DNA of 64,000 nucleotides. Origin: Nepenthes gracilis. Lineage: Eukaryota > Streptophyta > Magnoliopsida > Caryophyllales > Nepenthaceae. Shown here piece after piece: positions 25,125-36,637 of the stretch. The stretch is from contig BSYO01000003.1 of assembly GCA_033239525.1 (NCBI GenBank), positions 5,636,001 to 5,700,000 of the forward strand, given 5' to 3'. The translations under genes were made by a program, and so were the position numbers. The first letter of the stretch is position 1. Each line of letters opens with the position of its first letter. The notes beneath the pieces were generated by a model. That model ran no database searches, was not told the DNA's origin, and saw nothing but the letters and a program-made list of their open reading frames with translations.

Positions 25125-25620
25125 AGATATTGATGTAGAGGCTGAGTTGTTGGAGGAAACTTGATTGGGATATGGTAGTCATTGGAAGATTGATTCCTCT
25201 TAGATGTGAAACCAATCGGACTGGATGACTACAAAGGGAGGTCAGAATGTCACTTGGGGTAAAGATCAATGCTAGAAGGAGGTGTAGAGGGCTTCTCAAG
25301 CGGAGTTTCTGAGTATCCAAGCATAATCGAAGGGCTCTTTCGGTTGGGGTGAGTTACATGGATGGCTTAATTTTTGGCAAGAAATTTCTCCAAGGTAGGG
25401 GCACTGCAAGATGAAGGATCCCCTCAGCTTGGCAGGAAGGTTTGTGTTTATAGGCAACGACCAAGAAGCAGTCGTGTCACATTGGAGCCATCTGATTGCC
25501 TCCGTACCCAAGCCCAAGAGGGCAAATACTACTGCCAATGGCCCTACCTGGCACGGCCGAGGTAGCCAATGAATAATACCTACTTCTTTATTCTACTTTT
25601 CAGACGTGGTAGGGCATAAT
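25125..25620 (-). repeat. Possible LTR fragment
   Basis: A GC-richer island in AT-rich DNA, without a credible protein. On the minus strand CCTATAAACACA (about 25443-25454) could be an LTR TATA box, similar in setting to the one at 5145-5153, followed by a leader-like region. No termini or target-site duplication could be fixed, so the call is weak. Confidence 0.3.
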
Positions 25621-27815
25621 ATGGCACGTAATATTGCCAACCAGTGAACCATGTATATGGAACCTCCCATTGGCCCAAGTGAAGATTCTTCTTAAATGTT
25701 AAAGAGTGTTTGGATTTAAGTGAAGACTCCACTATGCTTGCCCTCGGCGTGCAAACCGAAAACTAGGTCAGTGATACGAAGAAAAATGATATTCATGCTA
25801 GTAATCATAATATCCAATTTTTTAATTTATATTTATAATATTATAATTATTATATATTAGATTTATATATAAAATAATCATACAATAAAAACTCTTATAA
25901 AATAACTAAAGAAATAGGATCAGTGCCTGATTGGCACAACTATAGTGCATGTGTGTGTTTCTAGCAAAAATTTTGTAAATGAGATATGCATGATAGCACA
26001 CACATGTGTATTTTAAACAAAATGTTTACACAAGAGGGGCACATATGAGACACTTATGCGTGATTTGGGCAAAATGGTATGCGTCAGGGATATACCTGAT
26101 GTAATGTTTGTGTGTATATGTGGCTGAATATAACACCTGATAGGCGTCTAATTGACGTTTGTATACCGATTTGGGTATATAAGCCTTCTTTTGCTGAATT
26201 TCATCATTTGCATAAGAAAAAAGAAGAGAACAGAGAGAAAAAAGAAAAAATAGGAAGAAGGAAAGGACTTTTAGAGCTATTTCACTGACAAATCTTATAA
26301 ATTTAATATTTAAGGTACATATATCTAAACTCATTTATTAGTCTACTTTTTAAATTCTTCAGTTTTTCTTTCGATATTTGTTTAAATGTACACACATGTT
26401 ATTTTTTACACTTATTTTTCAAATATTATTGTATAATTGTATATTTTACCAAATATTTTGAGACTTTATTGATTTTTATCAAATATTTTAAAATTTTATT
26501 TATTTTTACCAAACGTATGGATATTTTGAATGAGTATATTTTAATATTGAGATATTGTAAAAAAAATAAAGAAATATTTGAGCATTTAACCTTATATATT
26601 ATTTTCATGCAAGCATTTGACGACGATTCTATCTTATGATATTATTAAAGTTTGCACTATTTCCAAAGAGATGGTAAAGTTTTGTATATTTTTTATAAAG
26701 TTTTCAGTTTGACAAATAAGAATCAATGTAAGTAAATTGACAACTTATATTTGAATATGTTATAATATATTAGGTGAAATTAAAAAAACATCTATTATCT
26801 ACAAGTGAAAAAAAGTGACGTTTGACCAAATCTATATGATAATATAGATGACCTATAAGTCCTAAATAATAGTACGTCAGCACTAAGGTTATTAAAATTG
26901 GCCTTTTAATTAATTAGCATGCGAATACTGGTCCTTAGTTCTTATATTTTGACATATTTTGGTTTATATGTTTTAACATATTTTGATCTTTTGAAATTTT
27001 TTATAGATTTTTAATAGGGCCATTTGAATTTCACATTACGTATTGCATGTTTTGATATTATGATATTTTCATACAATTTTCATATTTTGGATGTTTATAT
27101 ATATATATATATATATATACACTGAAGTGTTTATATAAAATTACAGTTTAGAACGTATTTAATAAAAATTTAAAAATTTTAAAGTTTTATATGTATTTTA
27201 TGTTTTTTGTCTTTTCTTTTATTTTACTAACATATATTTGTATATCATACTTATATATATTTTATTAAGCGTTAAATTTAGTTTGTAACAATTTTCAAAA
27301 CCCCTTTAGATTAATGGGCAATAAATTCTTATAAGATACAAATATAATATTGATGAAGACTTTTGTTAGTCATATTTGTAATGATATGAATTATTTAGAT
27401 TTCATATACTGTGTTGAATTTATATTTTTTAAATTTTATAATTTAAAATTTTAGGCCAATAAGTCAAAATAAAATTATATACAGTTTTATTGTTGTATAT
27501 TAGATAATTTGGTTGGAATTTTTTCTTCTAATGATTAATGAATTCAGCAAATATAATATTATTTTAAGGGCGGAGGGTGAGAGTTTGGCCAATCCAATAA
27601 CTATTACGATTTAGATTTAAATATATTGCTTATAATATTCGTATGTAATATTCAACCCAACTTTGATCATTTGACTATAATTATTTATAGATAATTTTTA
27701 TATTAGATATCATTATTACCTACTTATATTAAAATCGCGACAATAATTCCTCTTAGAGCGAGACTCAGATGGGTCACATTTATAAGAAAACTTATTCCAA
27801 TCCCATTATCAATTA
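25621..27815. other. AT-rich spacer with a diverged repeat copy and a TA microsatellite
   Basis: 25960-27050 resembles 60230-61260 in layout and in short blocks and is taken as an old repeat copy. A (TA)n run lies at 27095-27119. No gene is recognised. Confidence 0.5.
25960..27050 (+). repeat. Diverged dispersed repeat, copy 1 (LTR-like)
   Basis: It contains a promoter-like GGGTATATAAGCC near 26174 and a purine-rich run, followed by a long AT-rich tail with TTTACCAAATATTTTGA-like words. Words such as AAATAATAG followed by CGT, and blocks of TTTTGACA or TATTTGAA, recur in the same order near 60900-61090. It looks like an old LTR-type sequence whose boundaries are unclear. Confidence 0.35.
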
Positions 27816-28160
27816 CTATAAATATGAGGCACGTACAATCCCAATGACTAAGTATTGGGCCCAACGGGTAGGCCTATCCGAATGGTTCATCGGCTTCTGA
27901 AGAGACTCGTCCCGTCGCACAGGCCACCTTTGAATTACATGACAGGGCTCAAAAGGGGAGGGGCGAAGAAGGGTGGCACGTGCAAGTCCAGCAGTTGGAC
28001 ACGTGTACGAGGCTGAGACGTGGCGGCACGGGTATTCTTAGCAGGCCATAACCACAGACTGATTCAGAAGACGTGCAAAACAACAGAGACAGAACTAGAA
28101 CTACCAAAGAGAAGATCGTTCGAATTCAGATCAGCAGGCCAAAACCCTTGTCGGAGGTAC
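27816..28160 (+). promoter_or_regulatory. GC-richer promoter-like region with G-boxes, possibly for the CBS gene
   Basis: CTATAAATA near 27817 is followed by a GC-richer stretch holding several ACGT elements: GGCACGTGCAAG near 27975, GACACGTGTAC near 27999, and GACGTGGC and GACGTGC further on. These match G-box/ABRE cores bound by bZIP and bHLH factors. GGAG|GTACCA near 28157 could be a donor of a non-coding first exon, with an intron reaching the CBS start 2 kb away. The link to that gene is an inference. Confidence 0.35.
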
Positions 28161-30184
28161 CAAATTCTTTTCAATACTCATTCGATCCCTTTCTCTCTCA
28201 CACTCTCTATTGTAGATCCTATTTTCATAAGAATACTGAATGCTGGCAATGTAAATAGTTTGATTTCGTGTCTAATGCTGACTGATTAAATTGCTGTGAA
28301 GTAATTAATACATCGATGTAAAAGAAAACAAGCCACTCATCAAATGCTGGAGGCTAAAAAAAATTTATGCAACCTTATCATGAACCACACTGGAATGAGA
28401 ATTTTGGTACTACGATGGAGTGGTCATCGTATGATTTAAAAGCCATGGATCCGAATTGTGATAATATTTTTTATATAATACAAGATGAACTATGTATAAT
28501 GTACTCCGAGTAGTCTGACACTTTCTCGGATCCCGTGAATATTAAGGCCGTTTTTCTCATCATTAATTATAATGCTACTGTGTTTGAAATTAGCGTTCTC
28601 TTTCGTTCTACAAATTGAGGCATGCAAAACTCCGAGTTTTCCCCCTGTAATGGTGCCTCGAGAAAAGTTATAATGCATTCTATCTTATTATATGTTAAAT
28701 ACGCTACTTATAGACGTGCTGTAACTACAGCTTCCAATTAGTTATAAACATATGCCTATTAAAATTGGCATATTGTAAGCAGATGAAAGTGGAAAGTGTT
28801 GGATATTTTGATTGGATTGGATCCACCTGAGATGGGCAAACTGCCCCGATTCTGTATCCATTATTTAATTTTATATCAATTAATTATAGGGGACGTTAAT
28901 TGACGATGTTAAAAGATAACTACCCCCACTCTCCCATCTCTCTTATAAAACACCCACGTAACTGCCCCTCTTTTTACCACTCGACAACTTCCTCTGGGCA
29001 GTTCACAAAAATTAAAAGGAAATAGAGAGAGATGGCATGGCAGGGAATAAGGGTGTACATGGTTGTGCATGCTGCAATGATAGCGTGCCATAATGGATAT
29101 GAACATCTATATTAGTGGTAGTGCAAAGTTGCGAACGAGTATGAGAGATTCTTCCCATTAATCAAAACTCAGTGTATTTGGGTTGTAGAAAATGAGTATT
29201 TTTTGCTTGTGAATATACTACAGACCTAAGCAAGTCCTCTGCCAGTAATTCAACCGATCCTAGTATTTTCACAGTTATTTTTATTAAGAATAGGATAGTC
29301 TAATTTCTTATTTTGCTTAGTTTTTATGACCCATAATTATATTCGGAAAAGATTGGAGATATAAACTTCCAAATACCTGAAGAAAGGAGAAGGAGAATTC
29401 TATATTCCAAATTGAGTCTTAAATTAGTTCTGGTTTCTTACAGGATTGGGCATGATACTTGTAATATAAATATGAAACTATATATTTGGCCTAGCTTCTT
29501 CAAATAGTTTTTTTTTTTTTTTTTCTAATGTAAAATCTAAAATGCACTTTGAAGTGCTTATGGAGTAGAGTCTAATTTAGAGCTCATTTAAAAAGCTTGT
29601 TCAAGCAATCAAAACTCAAACTACTGGAAATTTCTATATGAGAATAGGAAATAGGAGTTACAGTTGCCATTAATACAGAAGAAGCTCTAAATAGAAATGC
29701 TTCCAGTTTCACAAACAAAGCTCTTACGAACCATCTCTTTGAGACCTAGACAATCAGTTGTCAAGTGGCAGGATTGCAAGAATGAATAGATTTTCTAGGA
29801 ATTTAAGATAATTGTGGAAACAAATACTGAAGATTTTGACTTAGCCATCAGCGGACATGGGGTTCCTTCTAAAATTTAAACTCAATTCACTGCATTAAAT
29901 TGAAGGCTTAATTTGAATGTTCTGATGTTATGCAGCTGATTTAATGCTTTTTTTTTTTTCTTTTAATAGTAGAGGTATATAAGGGCAAGCGAACTAATCT
30001 CAGGAAACAAGAGCAGAAGAGTCTTTTGTTTTTGTTTTTGTCTTTGTCTTTTTTCGGGAAGGGGGACTGAGCAGCAAAAGACTCTCTTTCCAGCTGAACT
30101 TCCATAATATTTAGAACTTCCATAATTGAAAACTCAATGAAATCCATAAGTCAGGAGAGTCTGATACCTTTCACTCTTGTAGAT
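28161..30184. other. Spacer upstream of the CBS gene, with one possible small gene
   Basis: AT-rich with T-runs at 29508-29524 and 29949-29959. Apart from the 27-codon candidate at 29032 no gene is recognised. It may be largely a 5' leader intron of the CBS gene. Confidence 0.4.
29032..29115 (+). CDS. Candidate small ORF (27 aa) behind a TATA box, unknown
   Basis: CTTATAAAACACC at about 28940 is a good plant TATA box. Downstream, an ATG at 29032 in favourable context (gagATGGCA) opens a 27-codon frame beginning MAWQGIRVYMVVHAAM and ending at a TAG at 29115. No family is recognised. It could be a truncated gene, the first exon of a longer one, or chance. Confidence 0.2.
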   Translation: MAWQGIRVYMVVHAAMIACHNGYEHLY

Positions 30185-32142
30185 ATGGCTCAAAACCACG
30201 AGGAGAAGGAAAGACCCAAAATCCCAAGCTGTGATGCTTATTTTGATGAAATTCAAGCTAGGAAGAAATTGCCATATTCCTTACAAGAGTCCTTGACAAC
30301 TGCATTTTCCCAGATTTCTGCCGCATCCTTTCCTGGAGTTCCTGGGGGCAAAGGTGAAAGCAATGTCTAATGTATAGCTTTGCACAAAAAATTCTGAAGA
30401 AATGACTCATAGAATACGTGGTGCAGTGATTGAAATTCTAGAAGACAGTACAGTAGCCGAAGCAGTAAAGATCCTGTCAGAATGCAACATAATGTCAGCT
30501 CCAGTTTTAAAGGCAGATGCAGGAACCACCACAGATTGGAGGGGCAGGTATCTTGGAATCATAGATTACCCTGCAGTCATATTATGGGTGCTAGAGTGTG
30601 CGGCACTCGCTGCTGCAGCTCTATCTACTGGTTCAGCCACTGCTGCCGGAGTCGGAGCTGGGGCTGTCAGTGCCCTTGGGGCAATAGCACTCAGTGCCAC
30701 TGGACCAGCAGCCATTGTTGGGCTGACTGTGGCAGCAGTTGGTGCGGCCGTGGCTGGTGGCATGGCTGCTGAGAAAGTGATAGCAAAAGATGCTCCAACT
30801 GCAGCCGGAAATTTGGGCAATGACTTCTACAATGTTATTCTCCAAGAAGAGCCTTTCAAATCAACAAAAGTAAGTCTAATTTCTGAAAAGGGCGTTCTGG
30901 GTTATGCTATTTTCTTTGCTCCTGATATTATCCATGAGAAATCAGGGTATGACCCACGTATACCTAGAGGAGGGATAAATAATACCTTGTCACAGAATTT
31001 ACCAAAGACTAATAAAATAGCATAACAGTCTGTATAATTGTACTGCAGGTCAGCTCAATTGTTAAATCATTCCGATCAACTCCTTTTCTTCCAGTTTCAG
31101 CTGACAGTTCTATGCTGACCGTCTTATTGCTCCTATCCAAATATAGGCTCAGGAATGTACCGAAATAGAACCAGGCAATCCTTCCATCAAAAATTTTATT
31201 ACTCAATCTGCAGTTGTGCAGGGTCTTGAGGGATGCAAAGGGAAAGATTGGTTTGATAGCATTTCCATGCATCCAATTTCTGATTTGGGCCTCCCATTTA
31301 TGTCGTGTGAGGATGTGGGTACTGTCTATCCTATGTTAGGTAGCTGTTCCCTTGGTAATCACAAGCAGATTTAACCTTGTCGCTGATGAGCAGGTTGTTA
31401 GCATCCAGAGCAATGAACTTATACTCGAAGCTTTTAAAAGAATGAAGGATTACCAAATTGGTGGGCTTCCAGTAGTAGAGGGACCAAAGAAGAGGATTGT
31501 TGGCAATGTAAGCATGAGGGATATCAAATACTTGTTACTGAAACCTGAACTTTTCTCCAACTTCAGGTAGTGTATTGCCAAGAAATTTGACATCCATTTA
31601 CAGTAGCTTCACACTAATGCATTCTTGCAATCATAAAATTTAACCTGCATTCACAGCAGCCTCATTTTTATATGTTCTTGAAATCGTAAATCATTCTCTG
31701 CTATCTCCATTGTAAGATTTCACCAAAAATGAAATGATATTGAAGATACCACATACTAACCTGGTTGTGTGAGAAAATCTCCATGCCCTGATTTTTGGTA
31801 CATGTTCCATCAGCTGCTGATGCCTTTCGGTTGTATGACTAGCCTTTTTATGCTTTCAGGCAGCTTAAAGTGAAGGACTTTATCGATACCATTGCCTTGC
31901 AAGTGGAAGAAGCAGGGAGAGTAGTTCCGCCAATAGTTTGTAGGCGGGACACCACCCTTAGCAGTGTTATCCACAGACTATCCAACATGTCAGTTCACAG
32001 AATTTACGTTGTAGATGGTGAGGAAGATGAAGTGGTTGGTGTTATTACCCTGAGAGATGTTATTTCTTGCTTCATCTTTGAACCTCCAAATCATTTCGAT
32101 TACTACTATGGCTTTTCCGTAAAAGAGATGCTCAGCAAGTGA
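30185..32142 (+). pseudogene. CBS-domain protein, SnRK1-gamma-like (At1g69800 type), with apparent frameshift
   Basis: In the family these proteins carry four CBS motifs, which usually bind adenosine nucleotides, and are annotated as SnRK1 regulatory gamma-like. Predicted exons: 30185-30353, 30427-30869, 31049-31314, 31394-31566, 31860-32142; about 444 aa if the frame were kept. Exon 2 carries the first CBS region (VAEAVKILSECNIMSAPV) and, inside it, a Gly/Ala-rich hydrophobic insert (about 30590-30775). Exon 4 has ELILEAFKRM and GGLPVVEG; exon 5 has HRIYVVDGEEDEVVGVITL and the ending GFSVKEMLSK. In exon 3, after RLRNVP (about 31159), the frame meets a TAG at 31164, yet clear homology (IEPGNPSIKNFITQSAVV) continues one frame over, so one base seems missing near 31160. 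Either the allele is broken or the assembly has an error. An in-frame ATG at 30137 is an alternative start. Confidence 0.8.
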
Positions 32143-34786
32143 AGGTTTCTGTCACAGAGATGAATAATTGCAAATATGAAAGGGATTAATTGTAGGATCC
32201 CGGTTTTGTCACGAGGAAATAATTGAGTTGCAGTAGATTCTCCGTTTTTCACCCCTGTTAATCGTTGATTCTATAGCTTTACATTAAACTGAACAGCTCC
32301 AAGAGTATATCTTAGAGGATCATAATTGAAATAATAATAATAATAATTTCTTCTGTAAATATATGGCTGTCAGTGCCCACATCATCTGGCCAAGTATGAG
32401 CATAACCGAAAATGTCAAGGACTACACTTAACCATAACACTTTGGCCTTAAAAGGCATGGTTTTCTAGATAGGTATGATGACCGAATTTGAATTAGCTGA
32501 CCCAATCCGAATCGACTATGCAAAATTACTTAAATCATAAATGCCCATTATAAATACATCATGAATAATATATCCATAATAAATATCTTCTTAAAATGAG
32601 AGAAAATATAAAAATCTATAATATCATAACTCATAGGAACACAATTTTGATAAAAAAGTAAACAAGTCTTGTCAGCTCTCAATATAAAAACTTCTAATAT
32701 CTGAGATCGCTTGTACTTGAAATTTTCACAGCTAAAATGCGATATTCTCTATCTCGCTATCGGTCTTCTCTATTCTAGAGTTAAAAAAATGTAAAGATAA
32801 GTTAAATACTCGACAGATAAATATAATCAAAAATATTAAAATACAATAAAGTATCTTGCATGATAATATCAAATATATATATATAATCAATAATAACATA
32901 TGATAAATCAAGAATTATCCGATACTCAATGCAATGTTGTAATTACGACTCAAAAGCTATAAAACCACTGAGTATTGGGAATTCAATTGAGATTCTACCA
33001 AATTTGAATATCAACAAAGTCCCAAATATATGAGATATCACAATAATCTGTTCAAATCTTATATCACTGTGAGCTATTGACTATGCACCCGCCACCAACG
33101 ATTAGGCAAAATTCATAAGGTATTAATACTCGCAAGTTTAACAAACGATAAATTATATGGTCTCATAATATATTACCATCCGTAGTGTACAAGTTTCAAA
33201 CTAAATCTAGACAATCAATATTCTTATTACTCTCTCAGGATAAACCCAAAATATGTCACATATATATTTTTATAGTCCAATTGGGATCCACATCCAAATG
33301 GGATATAGCATACTTAATCTTGATCACATATCAAACCCAACACTTTTTGATACGATATCTATTGATATCTCAATGCACATTATTCACATGATTATAAATA
33401 TATCTCCAAATAATCTCAATTTCTTGGAATATGAAAATTAATATCGACAACTATAAGCTATATTACAATACCACAGGTTCTATATTTTCTGACACCATGA
33501 TATCTTAATATAATTTTCTCTATCTTAATTATAGGTAACCAAAAATAATATGCATGTGTACTTAACACCAAGAAATGTTTACTGGGAATATGAGAAAAAT
33601 CTAAGAAAAATAGGCATCTAACTGACCACTAAGATTTAATAATATATGGAAAACTTCACCCAAAATTCAATAATAATATATATATGGAAAACCTCCTCCC
33701 AAATTTACATCAGCCGAACAGGACCCTCTGCCAGAACAAGTATATGGCAGCACTTCAGCAACAGTTCAAGGTGTCTGATTTCAATAGTCCCGTTACCTGT
33801 TTGTTCAATGATTTTCACGTCTTAGGATAAATGAAACCACATTTCATCGGCATAATATTAAACTTCACATGACAAAGAGCAATAAAGGCAAAGATAAAAA
33901 ATACATTTATTTATCATAGAAACGATTGACCCAAATATGATTCATCATATAAGCCTATTGAAATCTAGAACCATATTCTTTATTTGGTATGAGCCTATTT
34001 GATACTCGATTCCTACCTCGTTGAGATGTTGAAACTGATATCCGACAATATATTATTAAACTATACATTACATAATTTAAGAATAATAATTATAAAGATA
34101 AAAATACATTAGTTTCAGGTATAAACAAACGGCATGAAAATCATTCATTACGAAAGCCAAATGTGAGAAGGGCAAATTTTAGTGCTCATCATAGTAACTT
34201 CAGCGCTCAATTACTGTCATGTCAAAATCAAAATAAAGTTCCATCAATGAAAGATCGAGAGTATGATAAACTCGAGTCAAAACACTGGAATATTACAGAG
34301 GGCCTCCGCTCTTGTTCCTAGATAATAGGATAGAATTTTGAGAAATATCATTCAGTTTGTTACAGTAGATTATTAAGGGATAGTAATTTAGAATAGGGTA
34401 ATGATAATAAAAACCTTTTATTTTAAACATAAAGTAGCTGAGTGAATAGTTGAGTTATGGCACACTATACTAATTTATATCTGGAAGGATTCAAACCTTG
34501 CCTACATTTTTTAGAAGCAGTCTGAGTTTTATAACTTCATATCTCTCGACCAAGTTTCGGTCCTCTATTGCTGAAAATCCAATCTGTTTCCAAGCATAGG
34601 AAGTAGAAAGAAATTTACGGGAATCACTTAAAAGCAATACTATCACAAATACCTCTTTTTGGTGAAGCGCATTTGCTCAATATAGTCTGAGAATGCTTCC
34701 GCCTGCCCGTTGCCTGTTTGTTGCATATCTGGCCCCGTAAGCCTCATTGCTTGCACCAATTCTGCAGCAATATCTTGAAGATTTTT
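32143..34786. other. AT-rich spacer between the CBS and PPR genes
   Basis: 3' ends of two convergent genes flank AT-rich sequence full of ATATC/GATAT words. The ends at 32188 (TGTAGGATCCCGGTTTTG) and 34302 (minus strand TGTAATATTCCAGTGTTTTG) resemble each other in inverted orientation, but no target-site duplication was found. No gene is seen. Confidence 0.45.
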
Positions 34787-36637
34787 TCACGTTACATTAA
34801 GACTATAACCATGTAGTTTCTTGACTTTCCTAAGATCCATGACGTCTCTAATTTTTTGGACGTCCTTCCACCTTCCCATTGCAGCATATAAATTAGAGAG
34901 AATAACAAAGGGAGCTGAGTTTTCCGGCTCAAACTCCACAAGCTTTTCAGCCATGTCCACTCCTACGCTGGGGTTGGAGTGCCATCCAGAAGCACCAAGT
35001 AAGGATGAGAAAACAGAAGCAGAAGGCTCTCGAATTTGAAGTGCTAGATCTCGAGCTTTGTCCAGCTCTCCAGATCGTCCCAAAAGGTCAATCACACAAG
35101 CAAAATGTTCTGGAGTTGACGTCAGGCCATAATCACTTGTCATCATCCTCAGAACTTGCCACCCTTTTTCAAGCTTTCCTGTGTGACTGCACACAGATAA
35201 AACATTCATGAAAGTAGCGGAATTAGGTTGAACATTGGCTTCCCGCATCATATCAAATATTTCAAAAGCAGACTTGTCATCTCCATTTCTTCCGTAACCT
35301 GAGATCATGGCATTCCAAAATGCTGGGTCAACAGGCTTAATGTCAAACTGATCGAAAACTCTGCGTGCCCATGAGAATTGCCCACATTTCATGTACATGT
35401 CAATGAGGGAAGTAGCCAAGAACTCATCATAGATAATATCGGCCTTAATGGCATGCCCATGAATCTCTTTTCCATGCTGTAAAGAAGAAAGCATTGAACA
35501 TGCCGGCAGAAGGCTGGTGAGAGCTTTTAAACTCGGGCAAATTCCATCTGATTGCATGTTCTTGAAGAACTTTAAGGCATCCATCCCTTTCCCTAGCTGT
35601 GAAGACCCACTGATTATTGTGTTCCATGTTGCTGAATCAGGAACTAATCCGGCAGCTTCTATATCACTGAACAGCTCAACTGCAGTATCAGATTCACCAT
35701 TCGACATCATTCCTGCTATCATTGAATTCCATGTAATCAAATTTCTCTTTCCATTCAATTCTCTGAATATGTCATAAGCCCATCGACAATGACCGCATTT
35801 ACAGTACATGTCTACTAATGCAGTGCCTACCAGTGTGTCGAAATTGAGTCCACTTTTTGCAACGAAGCCATGAATTTGCCTGCCAAATTGAAGATCAGAT
35901 ATATTTGAACAAGCACCCAAAACTGATATCAATGTCACCGAATTGGGTCTTTCCTTTGAAGACTGCAACATGTTTTTAAACACATTCAACACCACACCGT
36001 TAACCTCATTCTGCAATAGCCCAGATAGAAACGCATTGTAGCTTACCACATTCCTATAACCCATCGTACCAAACACTTTAATCGCGGAAATCAACTCCGC
36101 ACAAGTCATATACATCGTCACAATTCCGGTCCCAACGTAAACATCTCTCTCAACACCCAACTTAATCGCCCAACAATGTACTTGGCCTCCATGTTCAACA
36201 GCATCACACGCCGATAAAGCACCAGCTATCGTTACCGAATTGGGCCTGAACTTTCGTATCCCCACCTCTCTGAACACCAGGAGAGCTTCCTCGTAGTGCC
36301 CATTTTGTGAAAACCCAGAGATCATCGCGTTCAAGGAAGCCACGTTTCGTTGAGGCATTTCGTCGAACACTTTGACTGCATCGTTGATATTTTGGAATGC
36401 CATGTACACAGACGTAAGAGACGTTGCTGCGTATATGTCCAGGTGAAAGCCACTTTTGATGAGATTGGCGTGCAGGATTTGGCCATGGAAAGGTAAATAA
36501 ACCTTTGCACAGGCCTTGAGGAGACATGGGAAGGTGAATTTGTTTGGTGGTATGGCGGCGGAGTGAAGTTGGGAGTATAAGATCAGAGCTTCTTTGTAGC
36601 GTCCACCCGACACTAGCTTTGTCAGTTCGCCCCGCAT
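34787..36637 (-). CDS. Pentatricopeptide repeat protein, PLS class, E subgroup (At2g02750-like)
   Basis: Intact 616-codon frame without introns, as usual for plant PPR genes. Such proteins bind organellar RNA in a sequence-specific way and act in editing, splicing or stability in mitochondria or chloroplasts. The protein is made of tandem PPR motifs almost from residue 1 (KEALILYSQL, then repeats such as LNAMISGFSQNGHYEEALLV, WNSMIAGMMSNGESDTAVEL and WNAMISGYGRNGDDKSAFEI). LVDMYCKCGHCRWAYDIF and LIDMYMKCGQFSWARRVF are typical S-type motifs. The C-terminal E-like region covers about residues 530-610 (PSASVFSSLLGAS, PFVILSNLYAAMGRWKDV) and there is no DYW domain. Length and layout match Arabidopsis At2g02750 as remembered. 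No clear transit peptide precedes the first repeat, so an upstream start or exon cannot be excluded. Its specific RNA target cannot be inferred. Confidence 0.93.
   Translation of the reverse strand: MRGELTKLVSGGRYKEALILYSQLHSAAIPPNKFTFPCLLKACAKVYLPFHGQILHANLIKSGFHLDIYAATSLTSVYMAFQNINDAVKVFDEMPQRNVASLNAMISGFSQNGHYEEALLVFREVGIRKFRPNSVTIAGALSACDAVEHGGQVHCWAIKLGVERDVYVGTGIVTMYMTCAELISAIKVFGTMGYRNVVSYNAFLSGLLQNEVNGVVLNVFKNMLQSSKERPNSVTLISVLGACSNISDLQFGRQIHGFVAKSGLNFDTLVGTALVDMYCKCGHCRWAYDIFRELNGKRNLITWNSMIAGMMSNGESDTAVELFSDIEAAGLVPDSATWNTIISGSSQLGKGMDALKFFKNMQSDGICPSLKALTSLLPACSMLSSLQHGKEIHGHAIKADIIYDEFLATSLIDMYMKCGQFSWARRVFDQFDIKPVDPAFWNAMISGYGRNGDDKSAFEIFDMMREANVQPNSATFMNVLSVCSHTGKLEKGWQVLRMMTSDYGLTSTPEHFACVIDLLGRSGELDKARDLALQIREPSASVFSSLLGASGWHSNPSVGVDMAEKLVEFEPENSAPFVILSNLYAAMGRWKDVQKIRDVMDLRKVKKLHGYSLNVT

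Noticed and set aside
32188..34302. Possible 2.1-kb element with inverted ends TGTAGGATCCCGGTTTTG / TGTAATATTCCAGTGTTTTG
   Set aside because: The ends are similar but no target-site duplication flanks them and there is no coding content; the resemblance may be chance.
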